The notes below the pieces were generated by a model. That model saw nothing but the letters and a program-made list of their open reading frames with translations. It was not told where the DNA came from and did no database searches. Below, piece by piece: positions 25,822-33,871 of a DNA stretch of 64,000 bases; the stretch's first letter is position 1, and each line of letters starts with the position of its first letter. Both the position numbers and the translations under genes were made by a program. The stretch lies in the NCBI GenBank assembly GCA_023715185.1, contig JAMCAN010000001.1:1488001-1552000 (forward strand), written 5' to 3'. This DNA comes from Planococcus sp. MER TA 32b. Its GTDB lineage: Bacteria; Bacillota; Bacilli; Bacillales_A; Planococcaceae.

Positions 25822-26682
25822 ATGAATCAGCTGATCGAAAAGGCCACCTGTTTTGCGGCCGTCAAACACGATGGCCAATATCGGAAAGGGACGCGCATCC
25901 CGTATATTACACATCCATACGGTGTTGCGATGATTCTCATGGAAGCGAACCAGCCTGAAGTGACAATTGCTGCGGGATTATTGCACGATACGCTGGAGAA
26001 TACGGATACTACGGAAGAAGAAATATTCAGGATTTTCGGTGAAGAAATATTGATGCTGGTAAAGGCAGCTTCCGAAAAAGATAAAGCACAGCCCTGGGAA
26101 AAGCGCAAACAACAAACCATCGCCAACCTGCCTTACCACTCGGCAAATGAATTGTATTTAATATTGGCTGACAAACTGCATAACCTGCGTTCAATCCAAG
26201 TTGATGCGCGGAAATTCGGCGACAGCATCTGGACCCGTTTCAATAGAGGGAAGCGGGAACAGTGCTGGTATTACATGAGCATCAGCCGGGCAGTAAGGGA
26301 CAAGAAAAGGGAAGTAAGCCTCATCAGAAAACTGGAAGAAGAGACAAACGAGCTTTTTATCGGTAAAAAAAGACTGACAAACCACGATATTCGCCTGCTT
26401 TTTGAAAGCATCCGTTCAGAAAGCCCAACTGTAAAGGATGATTTACGGGAATCCCGTCTGCTGCAGTTCAGCGATGATATGCGAAAAGCCGCTGGAGAAC
26501 AGGCGGAAAGTGAAACGGAGAATTCCATTCAAAACCGGTGGGAAATAGCAGGGGTTGATCTTAGCGCTCACATTGGGCATGACCCTTTTATCTATTCATA
26601 TTTGCATGAAATGAAGTTCCGCCTTGGCTGGGAAGATGAAACTTTTCTGGAGTATTTTAATCTTTACTATAAAGGAAATTGA
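25822..26682 (+). CDS. HD-domain hydrolase related to (p)ppGpp hydrolases
   Basis: 286 residues. The N-terminal ~150 are an HD domain of the SpoT/MESH1 kind: VKHDGQYRKG...YITHPYGVA, the H-D metal pair in AAGLLHDTLENTDTTEEEI, and ADKLHNLRSI. The catalytic E-D of SpoT is E-N here (LENT). There is no synthetase, TGS or ACT domain, so it is a stand-alone hydrolase. The C-terminal ~130 residues are helical and unassigned. Substrate could be (p)ppGpp or another nucleotide. GGAGGGG precedes the ATG. The macro-domain gene follows 23 bases later, so the two should share a message. Confidence 0.82.
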   Translation: MNQLIEKATCFAAVKHDGQYRKGTRIPYITHPYGVAMILMEANQPEVTIAAGLLHDTLENTDTTEEEIFRIFGEEILMLVKAASEKDKAQPWEKRKQQTIANLPYHSANELYLILADKLHNLRSIQVDARKFGDSIWTRFNRGKREQCWYYMSISRAVRDKKREVSLIRKLEEETNELFIGKKRLTNHDIRLLFESIRSESPTVKDDLRESRLLQFSDDMRKAAGEQAESETENSIQNRWEIAGVDLSAHIGHDPFIYSYLHEMKFRLGWEDETFLEYFNLYYKGN

Positions 26683-26705
26683 AAAAGGATAAAGGAGACA
26701 TTGAC

Positions 26706-27704
26706 ATGCCACTGGAAATCGTAAGGAATGATATAACAAAAATGACAGCGGATGCTATCGTCAATGCGGCCAATTCAGGCCTGAAGATGGGAGGCGGCGT
26801 TTGTGGTGCCATATTTGAAGCGGCAGGGGCAAGCGCTCTGCAAGAGGCTTGCGACAGAATCGGCTTCTGCGCTGCAGGTGAAGCGGTTCATACTGCAGCT
26901 TTTTCGCTTGATGCCGACTTCATCATCCATACTGTGGGACCTGTTTGGCAGGGCGGACACTCCAATGAAGAAACGCTGCTCCGCGGCAGCTACAGGAATT
27001 CACTTGAACTGGCTGTAAAACTAGGCTGTGAATCAATTGCATTCCCATTGATATCAACCGGCATCTTCGGATATCCGAAAGAAGCGGCATTGAAAGCTGC
27101 GACAGGTGAAATTGAATCTTTTCTGATGAACCATGAGATGGACGTATTTTTAGTCGTCTTCGATAAAAAATCCTTTGGCATCAGCGGCAAGCTATACAAT
27201 TCCATCAGAGCCTATATTGATGAAAATCAAGTGGAAGCAATAGAGAAACGCTATCCTCGGCGAAGACGTGTTCTAAGGGAAGAAACCATTTCGCAGCATA
27301 TGGAACAGGAGTTCAAAGTCGAATCCGCTATGGACCTCAGTTTGGAGGATATCTTGAAAAATGTGGATGAATCTTTTTCGGAACGCCTCTTCCGGTATAT
27401 CGATGAAAAAGGGATGACGGATGCGGAGACTTATAAAAAAGCGAATATCGATCGAAAACTTTTTTCGAAGATCCGGAATTCACCGAAATACACTCCAATG
27501 AAGAAAACGATCATCGCATTTGCTGTGGCTCTTGAGCTGGATTTGCTGGAAACAGAGGACTTGCTTGAAAAAGCGGGTTACCGGCTGTCGCGGAGCCATG
27601 AGTTCGATCTGATCATCATGTATTTTATCGAAAGGAAAAATTATAATATCCATGAAATCAACGAGTCTTTATTCGCGTTCGATCAGGTTTTGCTCGGCGC
27701 TTAA
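26706..27704 (+). CDS. Macro-domain protein with a helical C-terminal domain
   Basis: 332 residues. The first ~170 form an Appr-1''-p/O-acetyl-ADP-ribose type macro domain: DAIVNAANSGLKMGGGVCG, then HTVGPVW and PLISTGIFGYPKEAA, the loops that hold ADP-ribose. The remaining ~150 residues are helical; the segment NIDRKLFSKIRNSPKYTPMK followed by TIIAFAVALELDLLETEDLL reads like a helix-turn-helix region. It may hydrolyse or sense an ADP-ribose derivative and act on nucleic acid or a partner. AAAGGAGA lies before the ATG at 26706. Co-transcribed with the HD gene upstream. Confidence 0.85.
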   Translation: MPLEIVRNDITKMTADAIVNAANSGLKMGGGVCGAIFEAAGASALQEACDRIGFCAAGEAVHTAAFSLDADFIIHTVGPVWQGGHSNEETLLRGSYRNSLELAVKLGCESIAFPLISTGIFGYPKEAALKAATGEIESFLMNHEMDVFLVVFDKKSFGISGKLYNSIRAYIDENQVEAIEKRYPRRRRVLREETISQHMEQEFKVESAMDLSLEDILKNVDESFSERLFRYIDEKGMTDAETYKKANIDRKLFSKIRNSPKYTPMKKTIIAFAVALELDLLETEDLLEKAGYRLSRSHEFDLIIMYFIERKNYNIHEINESLFAFDQVLLGA

Positions 27705-27785
27705 AATGTCGCTTCCGAAGCGACCATTCGACGCGTTCAGTATCTTATCCTTAAGTTGTTAAGAAAACTTGAGGAGGAATCGGCA

Positions 27786-28436
27786 ATGAAGAATGAGATG
27801 ACGGAATTGGTATTCATACTCGATAAGAGCGGTTCAATGGCCGGCCTGGAAAAGGACACGATCGGCGGTTTTAATGCATTAATTGACAAACAGCATAAGC
27901 TGGATGGGGATGTCCGTGTGACGACGGTGCTTTTCAACCAGTCCTACGAATTGCTTCATGACCGCATTAACCTGAAAGGTGTTTCTCCGCTTACAGAAGA
28001 TGATTATGAAGTGGGCGGCATGACCGCTTTACTGGATGCCATCGGTTCCACGATACAAAAAATCGCAAATGCACAAAAACGGACCGTGAAAGAGGAACGC
28101 GCCGATAAAGTGATGTTCGTGATCACCACTGATGGCATGGAAAACGCCAGCTGCGAATACAATCATAAAAAAATCCACGAAATGATTACTGTGCAGAAGC
28201 AAGAGTTCAACTGGGAATTCGTTTTTCTTGGAGCCAATATTGACGCGGTCGCGACAGCGAAGCAATTTGGCGTGGCGGAAGAATTCGCTGTGGAATACCA
28301 TGCGGATGCAGAAGGGACTCAGCTGAACTACCAGGTGCTTAGCGAAGCTGTTGCTTCTTTTCGTACCGGGAAACCCCTCGACCGAAATTGGAAGAAAGAT
28401 ATTGAAAAAGATTATAAGTCACGGGCAAAAAAATAG
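27786..28436 (+). CDS. vWA-domain protein (TerY-like)
   Basis: 216 residues, a single von Willebrand A domain. The MIDAS metal site is visible: LDKSGSM (D-x-S-x-S, about residues 12-16), a Thr in GGMTALLDAIG and an Asp in FVITTDGMENAS. There is no signal peptide or membrane helix, so the protein is cytoplasmic. Such proteins act as metal-dependent binding scaffolds. GAGGAGG lies before the ATG. It comes 81 bases after the macro-domain gene on the same strand and is followed by a terminator; it may be co-transcribed with HD and macro genes. Confidence 0.87.
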   Translation: MKNEMTELVFILDKSGSMAGLEKDTIGGFNALIDKQHKLDGDVRVTTVLFNQSYELLHDRINLKGVSPLTEDDYEVGGMTALLDAIGSTIQKIANAQKRTVKEERADKVMFVITTDGMENASCEYNHKKIHEMITVQKQEFNWEFVFLGANIDAVATAKQFGVAEEFAVEYHADAEGTQLNYQVLSEAVASFRTGKPLDRNWKKDIEKDYKSRAKK

Positions 28437-28450
28437 AGATGCTGAAATGA

Positions 28451-28478
28451 GCCTTTCCTTAACCGGAAAGGCTTTTTG
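28451..28478 (+). terminator. Terminator after the vWA gene (first of two identical copies)
   Basis: GCCTTTCC / GGAAAGGC stem with five T. The 32 bases 28451-28482 recur exactly at 28905-28936. Confidence 0.88.
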
Positions 28479-28509
28479 ATTGTTGAGTAAAAGATAAAGA
28501 TAAGTAATC

Positions 28510-28713
28510 GATATTACGCAAAACAGCTTCGCTTTCCTTGGGGCTCGCACTGAGCTAACTCGGACTCGGTCCCCTTCGTCCGAGTGGATCTCAGCACTTC
28601 GCTCGAAACAGAGTTGGACAGCCAACTCTGTTTCTGTCTCTGCATCGCTACGCTAGCTTCGAGACATGAAAGGGCGCTGCTCCCTTGGGAGTCTCGCTGG
28701 TTTGCTCCATATC
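28510..28713 (+). repeat. Structured dispersed repeat, copy 4 (family A)
   Basis: 204 bases. Ends GATATTACGCAAAACAGC and (complement) GATATGGAGCAAA. The ACTCGGAC / GTCCGAGT and GAAACAGAGTTGG / CCAACTCTGTTTC (28605-28634) hairpins are kept. The GCATCGCTACGCTAGCTTC module lies on the other side of the hairpin compared with copies 1 and 3. A further weak fragment of the module is seen at about 28800-28850. Confidence 0.85.
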
Positions 28714-28904
28714 TCAGAATCCCTTTCACTAAGGAAGTACCGTAAATATTTTTTTGAGAAAAATATTCACGTGCTTTTACAGATATATTGTGCAGCAGGC
28801 GGCGAAGGGCAAAGATGTGCTCCTGTATCTTTGCGCTAGGTTCAAGACATTAAAAGATATGAAGTGAAATGATAGAGAAGTTGATGTTTCTCAACAGCCT
28901 GGAT

Positions 28905-28936
28905 GCCTTTCCTTAACCGGAAAGGCTTTTTGATTG
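28905..28936 (+). repeat. Exact 32-base duplicate of the vWA-gene terminator
   Basis: Identical to 28451-28482. The two copies flank repeat copy 4 and lie 454 bases apart in direct orientation. Confidence 0.9.
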
Positions 28937-28955
28937 CGCGGAAAAGTTCATGATA

Positions 28956-28981
28956 GTTTTGATTGAAATGGCAAAGGGTAG
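28956..28981 (+). promoter_or_regulatory. Sigma-B-type promoter for stress gene 1
   Basis: GTTTTG (28956-28961), 14-base spacer, GGGTAG (28976-28981), close to the general-stress consensus GTTTAA / GGGTAT. Confidence 0.7.
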
Positions 28982-29034
28982 TGAGTCTATAAGGACATTG
29001 AAGGTTAAAATCGATCGTTGGAGGTATTCGTTGA

Positions 29035-29895
29035 ATGGACAAAAAGAACAATAAATTATTCGGTTTTTTTGGCGGCCAAATGGAAGTCCGGGAAAAAATA
29101 GAAGAATTGAAAACTGAGGGTTATTCATCAGACAATATGTATATCATCGCGAAAGATAATGAACAGATAAATGCGCTGCGTTCTTATTCCGGCGTTCATT
29201 TCAGTACGGAGCAGGATGGGGACTGGATCGACAAGTTCAAGGAAATGTTTTCAGGCAGCCATTCCCTGAAGAATGTTTTTGAGGAAATGGGATTCAGCAA
29301 TGAAGAAGCGGAAGATTTTAACCGTCGTATCGAGAATGGGGAAATCTTCCTTTTTGCCGATGATGAGGTCTATAACGAAAACGCTGGAAGCGCGGGCTCG
29401 GCTTCTGAAGGCACAAGCAACCACAATGAAGATTTTTCGGAAGCACCCAAAATGAGCCGGACTGAACGGAGAAAGAGGCAGTCAGGGTCAGGCAACAGCG
29501 AAGAAAGCCTCTTATTGCATGAGGAACAACTGGAAATCCATAAAGAACGCGTCCAGACAGGTGAAATCAACGTCAACAAACGGATAGTGGAAGAGCAGCA
29601 GCATCTGGATGTTCCGGTTGAACGGGATGACGTCATGGTGGAAAGACGGCCTATTGCCGATAACGGCAGCCAGGGCGAAGAAATTAGAAGAGAGCCTTAC
29701 CAGGTAGGGGATGAACTCCACATACCGGTTGTTGAAGAACGGCTTGTCGTCACAAAGAAAGAAGTAGTCACAGAAGAGATTGTAGTAACTAAAAGGAAAA
29801 TAAATGAAACCGAGCACATTTCCGAAACGGTCCGCCGTGAAGAAGTGGATATTGATGACAGAGGCCTGCCGCCAAATGGGGATCTAAAAGAGTAA
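29035..29895 (+). CDS. General stress protein, YflT + DUF2382 domains, paralogue 1
   Basis: 286 residues. The N-terminal ~105 match the YflT-type stress domain (LFGFFGGQMEVREKIEELK and DNMYIIAKDNEQINAL). An acidic, low-complexity linker follows, then the C-terminal YsnF/DUF2382 domain with LHEEQLEIHKERVQTGEI, DVPVERDDVMVERRP and EHISETVRREEVDID. Soluble, highly charged and likely part of the sigma-B general stress response; biochemical role unknown. GGAGGT lies before the ATG. A sigma-B-type promoter is at 28956-28981. Same length as the next gene. Confidence 0.9.
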   Translation: MDKKNNKLFGFFGGQMEVREKIEELKTEGYSSDNMYIIAKDNEQINALRSYSGVHFSTEQDGDWIDKFKEMFSGSHSLKNVFEEMGFSNEEAEDFNRRIENGEIFLFADDEVYNENAGSAGSASEGTSNHNEDFSEAPKMSRTERRKRQSGSGNSEESLLLHEEQLEIHKERVQTGEINVNKRIVEEQQHLDVPVERDDVMVERRPIADNGSQGEEIRREPYQVGDELHIPVVEERLVVTKKEVVTEEIVVTKRKINETEHISETVRREEVDIDDRGLPPNGDLKE

Positions 29896-29940
29896 GGTTC
29901 TGCAGGATCCTTGTGGGAGCTGGTGTCGTTGAGACTTGAT

Positions 29941-29965
29941 GTTTAGCGGTAATGTCAAAGGGTAC
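29941..29965 (+). promoter_or_regulatory. Sigma-B-type promoter for stress gene 2
   Basis: GTTTAG (29941-29946), 13-base spacer, GGGTAC (29960-29965). The paralogous gene thus has its own stress promoter. Confidence 0.78.
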
Positions 29966-30017
29966 ACAAATACTAGATTCATCAGAAAGAAGACACATCA
30001 ATTAAATTGGAGGTTTT

Positions 30018-30878
30018 ATGATGATGAACAATAACAACAACAATGACAAATTGGTAGGAACATTTGAACTGCAGGCACAAGTCTTCAAGAAAATCGAAGA
30101 ATTGAAAGAGCAAGGCTACCGTGAAGAAGATATGTATGTCGTCGCCAAAGACGGCGCGAACATCGATACGCTGCAGGATAAAACAAGAACGAATATCACT
30201 TCCGGAGATAAAGACAGCAGCTGGAAAGATAAATTCACCAATCTGTTCTCCAGTGATGATACAGAAAGAAGTTCGTATCGAAACGTCAGTGATGACGGCA
30301 CGAGAGACACCGATTACAGCAGCCATGTAGAAAATGGTCGTATTCTGTTATACGTCGACCGTGACTATGCGGGCTCTTCCGGCGCTTTTGCATCAGGAAG
30401 CACAACTGGCGCAGGCATTGATTCAGGCCGCGGCAATTACTCAGGAACCGGGACTGGCACTGAAGAAGAAAGCCTTAAATTGCATGAAGAGCGTTTGAAT
30501 GTTGATAAGGAACGTGTGCAGACTGGTGAGGTTAATGTAGGCAAACATGTCGTGGAAGAAGAGCAGTCGATCGATGTTCCAGTAGAGCGTGAAGAAGTAT
30601 ACGTGGAACGACGTCCGGTCAATGAACAAACCGGATCAGGATTGAACGACCGCGATGGTTTCAATGACAAGGATTCAATCCATGTCGATGTTAATGAGGA
30701 ACGTGTAAATGTTTCGAAAGATGATGTCGTCAGTGAGGAATTGGTTGTCGGAAAACGTAAAGTCAAAGATACAGAACATGTCAGCGAGACGGTACGCCGT
30801 GAAGAAGCTGATATCGATGAAGATCATAATACCGACAAAGGCCTGTTCAACGACAAGAACGATAACAGAGGTTTGTAA
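30018..30878 (+). CDS. General stress protein, YflT + DUF2382 domains, paralogue 2
   Basis: 286 residues, a tandem duplicate of the preceding gene. The N-terminal part has FELQAQVFKKIEELKEQGY and EDMYVVAKDGANIDTL; the Ser/Gly-rich linker is longer; the DUF2382 part has LHEERLNVDKERVQTGEVNV, DVPVEREEVYVERRP and EHVSETVRREEADID. An Asn-rich start (MMMNNNNNN) is unusual and probably disordered. GGAGG precedes the ATG triplet at 30018-30026, any of which might be used. Separate sigma-B-type promoter and a strong terminator. Confidence 0.9.
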   Translation: MMMNNNNNNDKLVGTFELQAQVFKKIEELKEQGYREEDMYVVAKDGANIDTLQDKTRTNITSGDKDSSWKDKFTNLFSSDDTERSSYRNVSDDGTRDTDYSSHVENGRILLYVDRDYAGSSGAFASGSTTGAGIDSGRGNYSGTGTGTEEESLKLHEERLNVDKERVQTGEVNVGKHVVEEEQSIDVPVEREEVYVERRPVNEQTGSGLNDRDGFNDKDSIHVDVNEERVNVSKDDVVSEELVVGKRKVKDTEHVSETVRREEADIDEDHNTDKGLFNDKNDNRGL

Positions 30879-30910
30879 TACACGCCTCCTCAACGAGAAG
30901 GAATAGTGAA

Positions 30911-30942
30911 GCCGCTCCAGCTGAATGCTGGAGCGGCTTTTT
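30911..30942 (+). terminator. Terminator after stress paralogue 2
   Basis: Perfect stem GCCGCTCCAGC / GCTGGAGCGGC, loop TGAAT, then five T. Confidence 0.93.
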
Positions 30943-31014
30943 GGACGTGATTTTATTTTCTTGATACTTCAGATGATTTTTCCCGTAAAATAAATTGAGA
31001 GGGGAGGGGAGACG

Positions 31015-31506
31015 ATGAAGAAACAGCCTGCAATTAAAATTCCGAAATCGTTATTCGCTAAATTCATGGATTGGCTGACGATATTGGTTTTCGCTGCTGT
31101 CGTCATATATCTCATCACCCAGTTTTCTGCATTGCCGGACAGAGTTCCTGGACATTATAACGGAGAAGGCAATGTCGACAGATGGGGAAGTAAAATGGAA
31201 TTATGGATTTTGCCGGTGATCGGGATATTGCTATGGATTCCAATGACTGTCCTGGAAAGGTATCCGCATACATTCAATTACCTTAATCTCAGGGAAGACA
31301 ATATCGAAGCGCAATACCGGAACGGCCAATTGATGCTGAACGTGCTGAAGAATGAATCCGTCCTTTTGTTCAGTTTTCTGATCTTCCAGGGGATCCGTGT
31401 GGCGACCGGCGCCGCGGAAGGTTTGGGTGATTTATTCCTGCCAGTCTTTTTGGCCGTAATCTTCGGAAGCATGATCATATTTATGATAAGGATGCTGAGA
31501 CTCTGA
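31015..31506 (+). CDS. DUF1648 membrane protein
   Basis: 163 residues with about four membrane helices. The DUF1648 signature is LPDRVPGHYNGEGNVDRWG (about residues 43-61), located after the first helix. Related proteins (SdpI-like) include immunity or signal-transducing membrane proteins, but most are unassigned. GAGGGGAGG precedes the ATG. Confidence 0.85.
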   Translation: MKKQPAIKIPKSLFAKFMDWLTILVFAAVVIYLITQFSALPDRVPGHYNGEGNVDRWGSKMELWILPVIGILLWIPMTVLERYPHTFNYLNLREDNIEAQYRNGQLMLNVLKNESVLLFSFLIFQGIRVATGAAEGLGDLFLPVFLAVIFGSMIIFMIRMLRL

Positions 31507-31597
31507 ATGCCATCAGATCCCTGTGGAAAGCGGTTATCCAGTAACCCACAGGGAAACAGGGTTATCCACAAAGCAGCGAAGTTATTAACTTTTTGAT

Positions 31598-31653
31598 GAT
31601 ACAAGTGTATTAATTAAATTACAGCCTATATTTTTATTCGATACACCTGTATC
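31598..31653. promoter_or_regulatory. Two operator sites upstream of the TetR gene
   Basis: GATACAAGTGTATT (31598-31611) and the perfect palindrome GATACACCTGTATC (31640-31653) share the pattern GATACA-NN-TGTATY. Their centres are 42 bases apart, four helical turns, on the promoter side of the regulator gene. Autoregulation by the TetR protein is inferred. Confidence 0.7.
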
Positions 31654-31660
31654 ATATTTA

Positions 31661-31688
31661 TTGAATAATAAAAGTATTCTGATAAAAT
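31661..31688 (+). promoter_or_regulatory. Promoter giving a leaderless tetR message
   Basis: TTGAAT (31661-31666), 16-base spacer, TAAAAT (31683-31688). The expected start, about seven bases later, coincides with the ATG at 31695, and no ribosome binding site is present. Confidence 0.55.
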
Positions 31689-31694
31689 GGATTT

Positions 31695-32300
31695 ATGCCT
31701 AAACTTATTGATCACGAAACCAAAAAGCTGGATATCGCACATGCCGCATGGAAAATTCTGATGAAGGAGGGTATGGAAGGCGCGTCAGTAAGGAATATCG
31801 CAAAGGAGGCCGGAATTACACTGGGAGCACTGCGTTATTATTTCACATCACAGGAAGAACTGCTGGCTTATACAGAAGACCTTGTCCACGCCAGTCTGGC
31901 TGAACGGACATCGGAATTATTCATGGCGGATCTTCCACCACAGGAAAAAGTGCTTAAGCTGCTGGCGGGCTTGCTGCCTGAAAGCGGGGAAGGGGACTCG
32001 GCACCTGAGGCGCGCTTGATATTCAAATTGCACTCAAAATACTCGGGAAAGCCTTATGACAGGAGCCGCGACAGCGTCTACCAGGCTGTAAAATCGGTGA
32101 TGTCCAACCTTGTGATGCTGAATCTATTGAAGAAAGAAGCGGATCTGAGTCTTGAAACGGACAGGCTTTATGCCTTGATGGATGGCCTGGCGATGAATTC
32201 TATGCTGCAAGGGGCGGAAGGGAAGCCCGAAAAAACGAGAAGCATCCTGGAAACACATTTAAAAGCTATAAGCAAGGAGCAAAGCGGAGGTCAGTATTGA
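31695..32300 (+). CDS. TetR-family transcriptional regulator
   Basis: 201 residues. The N-terminal HTH domain reads GASVRNIAKEAGITLGALRY (about residues 31-50) with the usual following F-x-x-x-E-E-L-L. The helical C-terminal ligand domain resembles BetI/PksA-type members. It probably represses itself through the two GATACA-NN-TGTATY sites upstream; other targets are unknown since no other gene of the unit lies next to it. No Shine-Dalgarno sequence is visible before the ATG, and the promoter places the mRNA start at or beside that codon. Confidence 0.9.
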   Translation: MPKLIDHETKKLDIAHAAWKILMKEGMEGASVRNIAKEAGITLGALRYYFTSQEELLAYTEDLVHASLAERTSELFMADLPPQEKVLKLLAGLLPESGEGDSAPEARLIFKLHSKYSGKPYDRSRDSVYQAVKSVMSNLVMLNLLKKEADLSLETDRLYALMDGLAMNSMLQGAEGKPEKTRSILETHLKAISKEQSGGQY

Positions 32301-32314
32301 CCTCTGTTTTTTTA
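32287..32314 (+). terminator. Terminator at the end of tetR
   Basis: GAGGTCA / TTGACCTC stem overlapping the stop codon, followed by a run of seven T. The interval 32315-32523 is AT-rich with no gene. Confidence 0.75.
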
Positions 32315-32523
32315 TTGCGGCTGTTTTATTTATAAGTTAAAAATCTATACATTAAAAGGATAATGTTATACATTATCAATTAGTTTACATAATAAAAATA
32401 TACACAAAATATAAGAGGTTTAGATTCTAAAAAATTAAGGTATAAATCAATAAACTTTCATTTCTAATCAATTTAAAATAAAATAAAGGGAAGCAATTTA
32501 TCCCTAAAGAGGAGTTGAGACCG

Positions 32524-32721
32524 ATGAGTTTAGAAACGATCAAAGGTTCAAGTATGATTGTCAAAATGACACGCACGCTGATGAAAGAAGGCTGGTCATT
32601 TACTCCCAATGAATTTGATGTGATCATCAAAGCTGAAAACAAGGCGACTGGTGAATCCATCCACTTCCCATCGATCGGAAACTTGAAAACCTGGATTTAT
32701 CAAAAAGCGCTGAGCTATTAA
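32524..32721 (+). CDS. Small protein of unknown function
   Basis: 65 residues, MSLETIKGSSMIVKMTRTLM at the start and an IGNLKTWIYQKALSY end. Soluble, no family recognised. GAGGAG lies ten bases before the ATG at 32524. A strong terminator follows at once, so this is a separate short transcription unit. Confidence 0.65.
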   Translation: MSLETIKGSSMIVKMTRTLMKEGWSFTPNEFDVIIKAENKATGESIHFPSIGNLKTWIYQKALSY

Positions 32722-32728
32722 TACTATA

Positions 32729-32767
32729 GAAAATCCCGGCCATCAGAAAAATGATGGCCGGGATTTT
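32729..32767. terminator. Bidirectional terminator between the small gene and nadA
   Basis: AAATCCCGGCCATCA pairs with TGATGGCCGGGATTT around GAAAAA, with T-rich flanks on both strands. Confidence 0.9.
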
Positions 32768-32776
32768 CATTTTTAT

Positions 32777-33871
32777 TTAAAGCATCTTCTCTAAAGCCAG
32801 TATCGCTTCGTGAGCGGTTTTTGGATCGACTGAAATCCTGTTGATCACTTTGCCTTGCACCAGTTCCTCCAGTGCCCATGTCAGGTGCGGCAAATCGATC
32901 CGATTCATCGTCAGGCAAGGGCACATATACGGGTTGAGTGACACGATATCACGGTCAGGATAATCTTTGATCAGGCGGTTGACAAGATTCATTTCGGTGC
33001 CGATCGCCCACTTGGAACCGGGTTCTGAAGCTTCGATCATATCAATGATGTATTTCGTCGAACCTGCGTAATCAGAGATGCTGACGACTTCATAAGTGCA
33101 TTCCGGATGGACGAGGATATTGCGGTCCGGTTCTTTGCCACGCAGGATTTCCACGTGTTTCGGCAGGAAATTCATATGTACCGAACAATGGCCTTTCCAA
33201 AGTATGACCTGAACGTCTTCGAGTTCACATTGGAGTTCAAGTTTTTGTTTAATAGGATCCCAGATTGCCATCTGCTCCAGTGGAATGCCCAGTTTTACTG
33301 CTGTGTTTCTTCCGAGGTGCTGGTCGGGGAGGAACAGCATGCGCTGCTTTTGCCCAAGTGCCCATTCCACCATTTCAACGGCATTCGAAGACGTGACCGT
33401 TGCACCGCCATTTCTGCCCACAAAGGCTTTGATGGCTGCAGTGGAATTTACATAAGTAAGGGGGACGATGGTATCCCCGAAAAGCTCCTGCAGTTTCAGC
33501 CAGGCGCGCTCTGTCTGGTCGATATTTGCCATATCGGCCATTGAACAGCCCGCCCGCATGTCAGGCAGGATGACTGCTTGTTCCGGTGTGGTCAAAATAT
33601 CGGCTGTTTCAGCCATGAAATGGACGCCGCAGAACAAAATGAAATCAGCGGTCTGCTGCCCGGCAATTTGGGAAAGCTGAAGTGAATCACCTGTAACATC
33701 AGCATAACGGATCACTTCGTCTTTCTGGTAGTGGTGGCCGAGGATGAATAGGCGGTCTCCGAGAATTTCTCTTGCGCGTGAAGCCCGTTCGTGAAGCTCG
33801 CTGACAGGAGCCGCCAAATATTCCGGTGGCATAGCGTCAGCTGTTTGAAGTTCCTCAAGTAATGAAGTCAT
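32777..33871 (-). CDS. nadA: Quinolinate synthase NadA
   Basis: 364 residues, the long form of NadA. It condenses iminoaspartate with dihydroxyacetone phosphate to quinolinate and carries a [4Fe-4S] cluster. Likely cluster cysteines lie in FCGVHFM (about residue 81), HPECTYE (about 252) and NPYMCPCLT (about 310). [10 protein letters not shown] near the N-terminus is the substrate-binding region. The ATG overlaps the nadC stop codon by four bases. Last gene of nadB-nadC-nadA; the divergent NifS-like protein probably supplies sulphur for the cluster. Confidence 0.95.
   Translation of the reverse strand: MTSLLEELQTADAMPPEYLAAPVSELHERASRAREILGDRLFILGHHYQKDEVIRYADVTGDSLQLSQIAGQQTADFILFCGVHFMAETADILTTPEQAVILPDMRAGCSMADMANIDQTERAWLKLQELFGDTIVPLTYVNSTAAIKAFVGRNGGATVTSSNAVEMVEWALGQKQRMLFLPDQHLGRNTAVKLGIPLEQMAIWDPIKQKLELQCELEDVQVILWKGHCSVHMNFLPKHVEILRGKEPDRNILVHPECTYEVVSISDYAGSTKYIIDMIEASEPGSKWAIGTEMNLVNRLIKDYPDRDIVSLNPYMCPCLTMNRIDLPHLTWALEELVQGKVINRISVDPKTAHEAILALEKML

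Noticed and set aside
3147-28713. Target-site duplications at family A repeats
   Set aside because: The immediate flanks share AATC or AACC before the left end, but no matching direct repeat is found at the right end of any copy.
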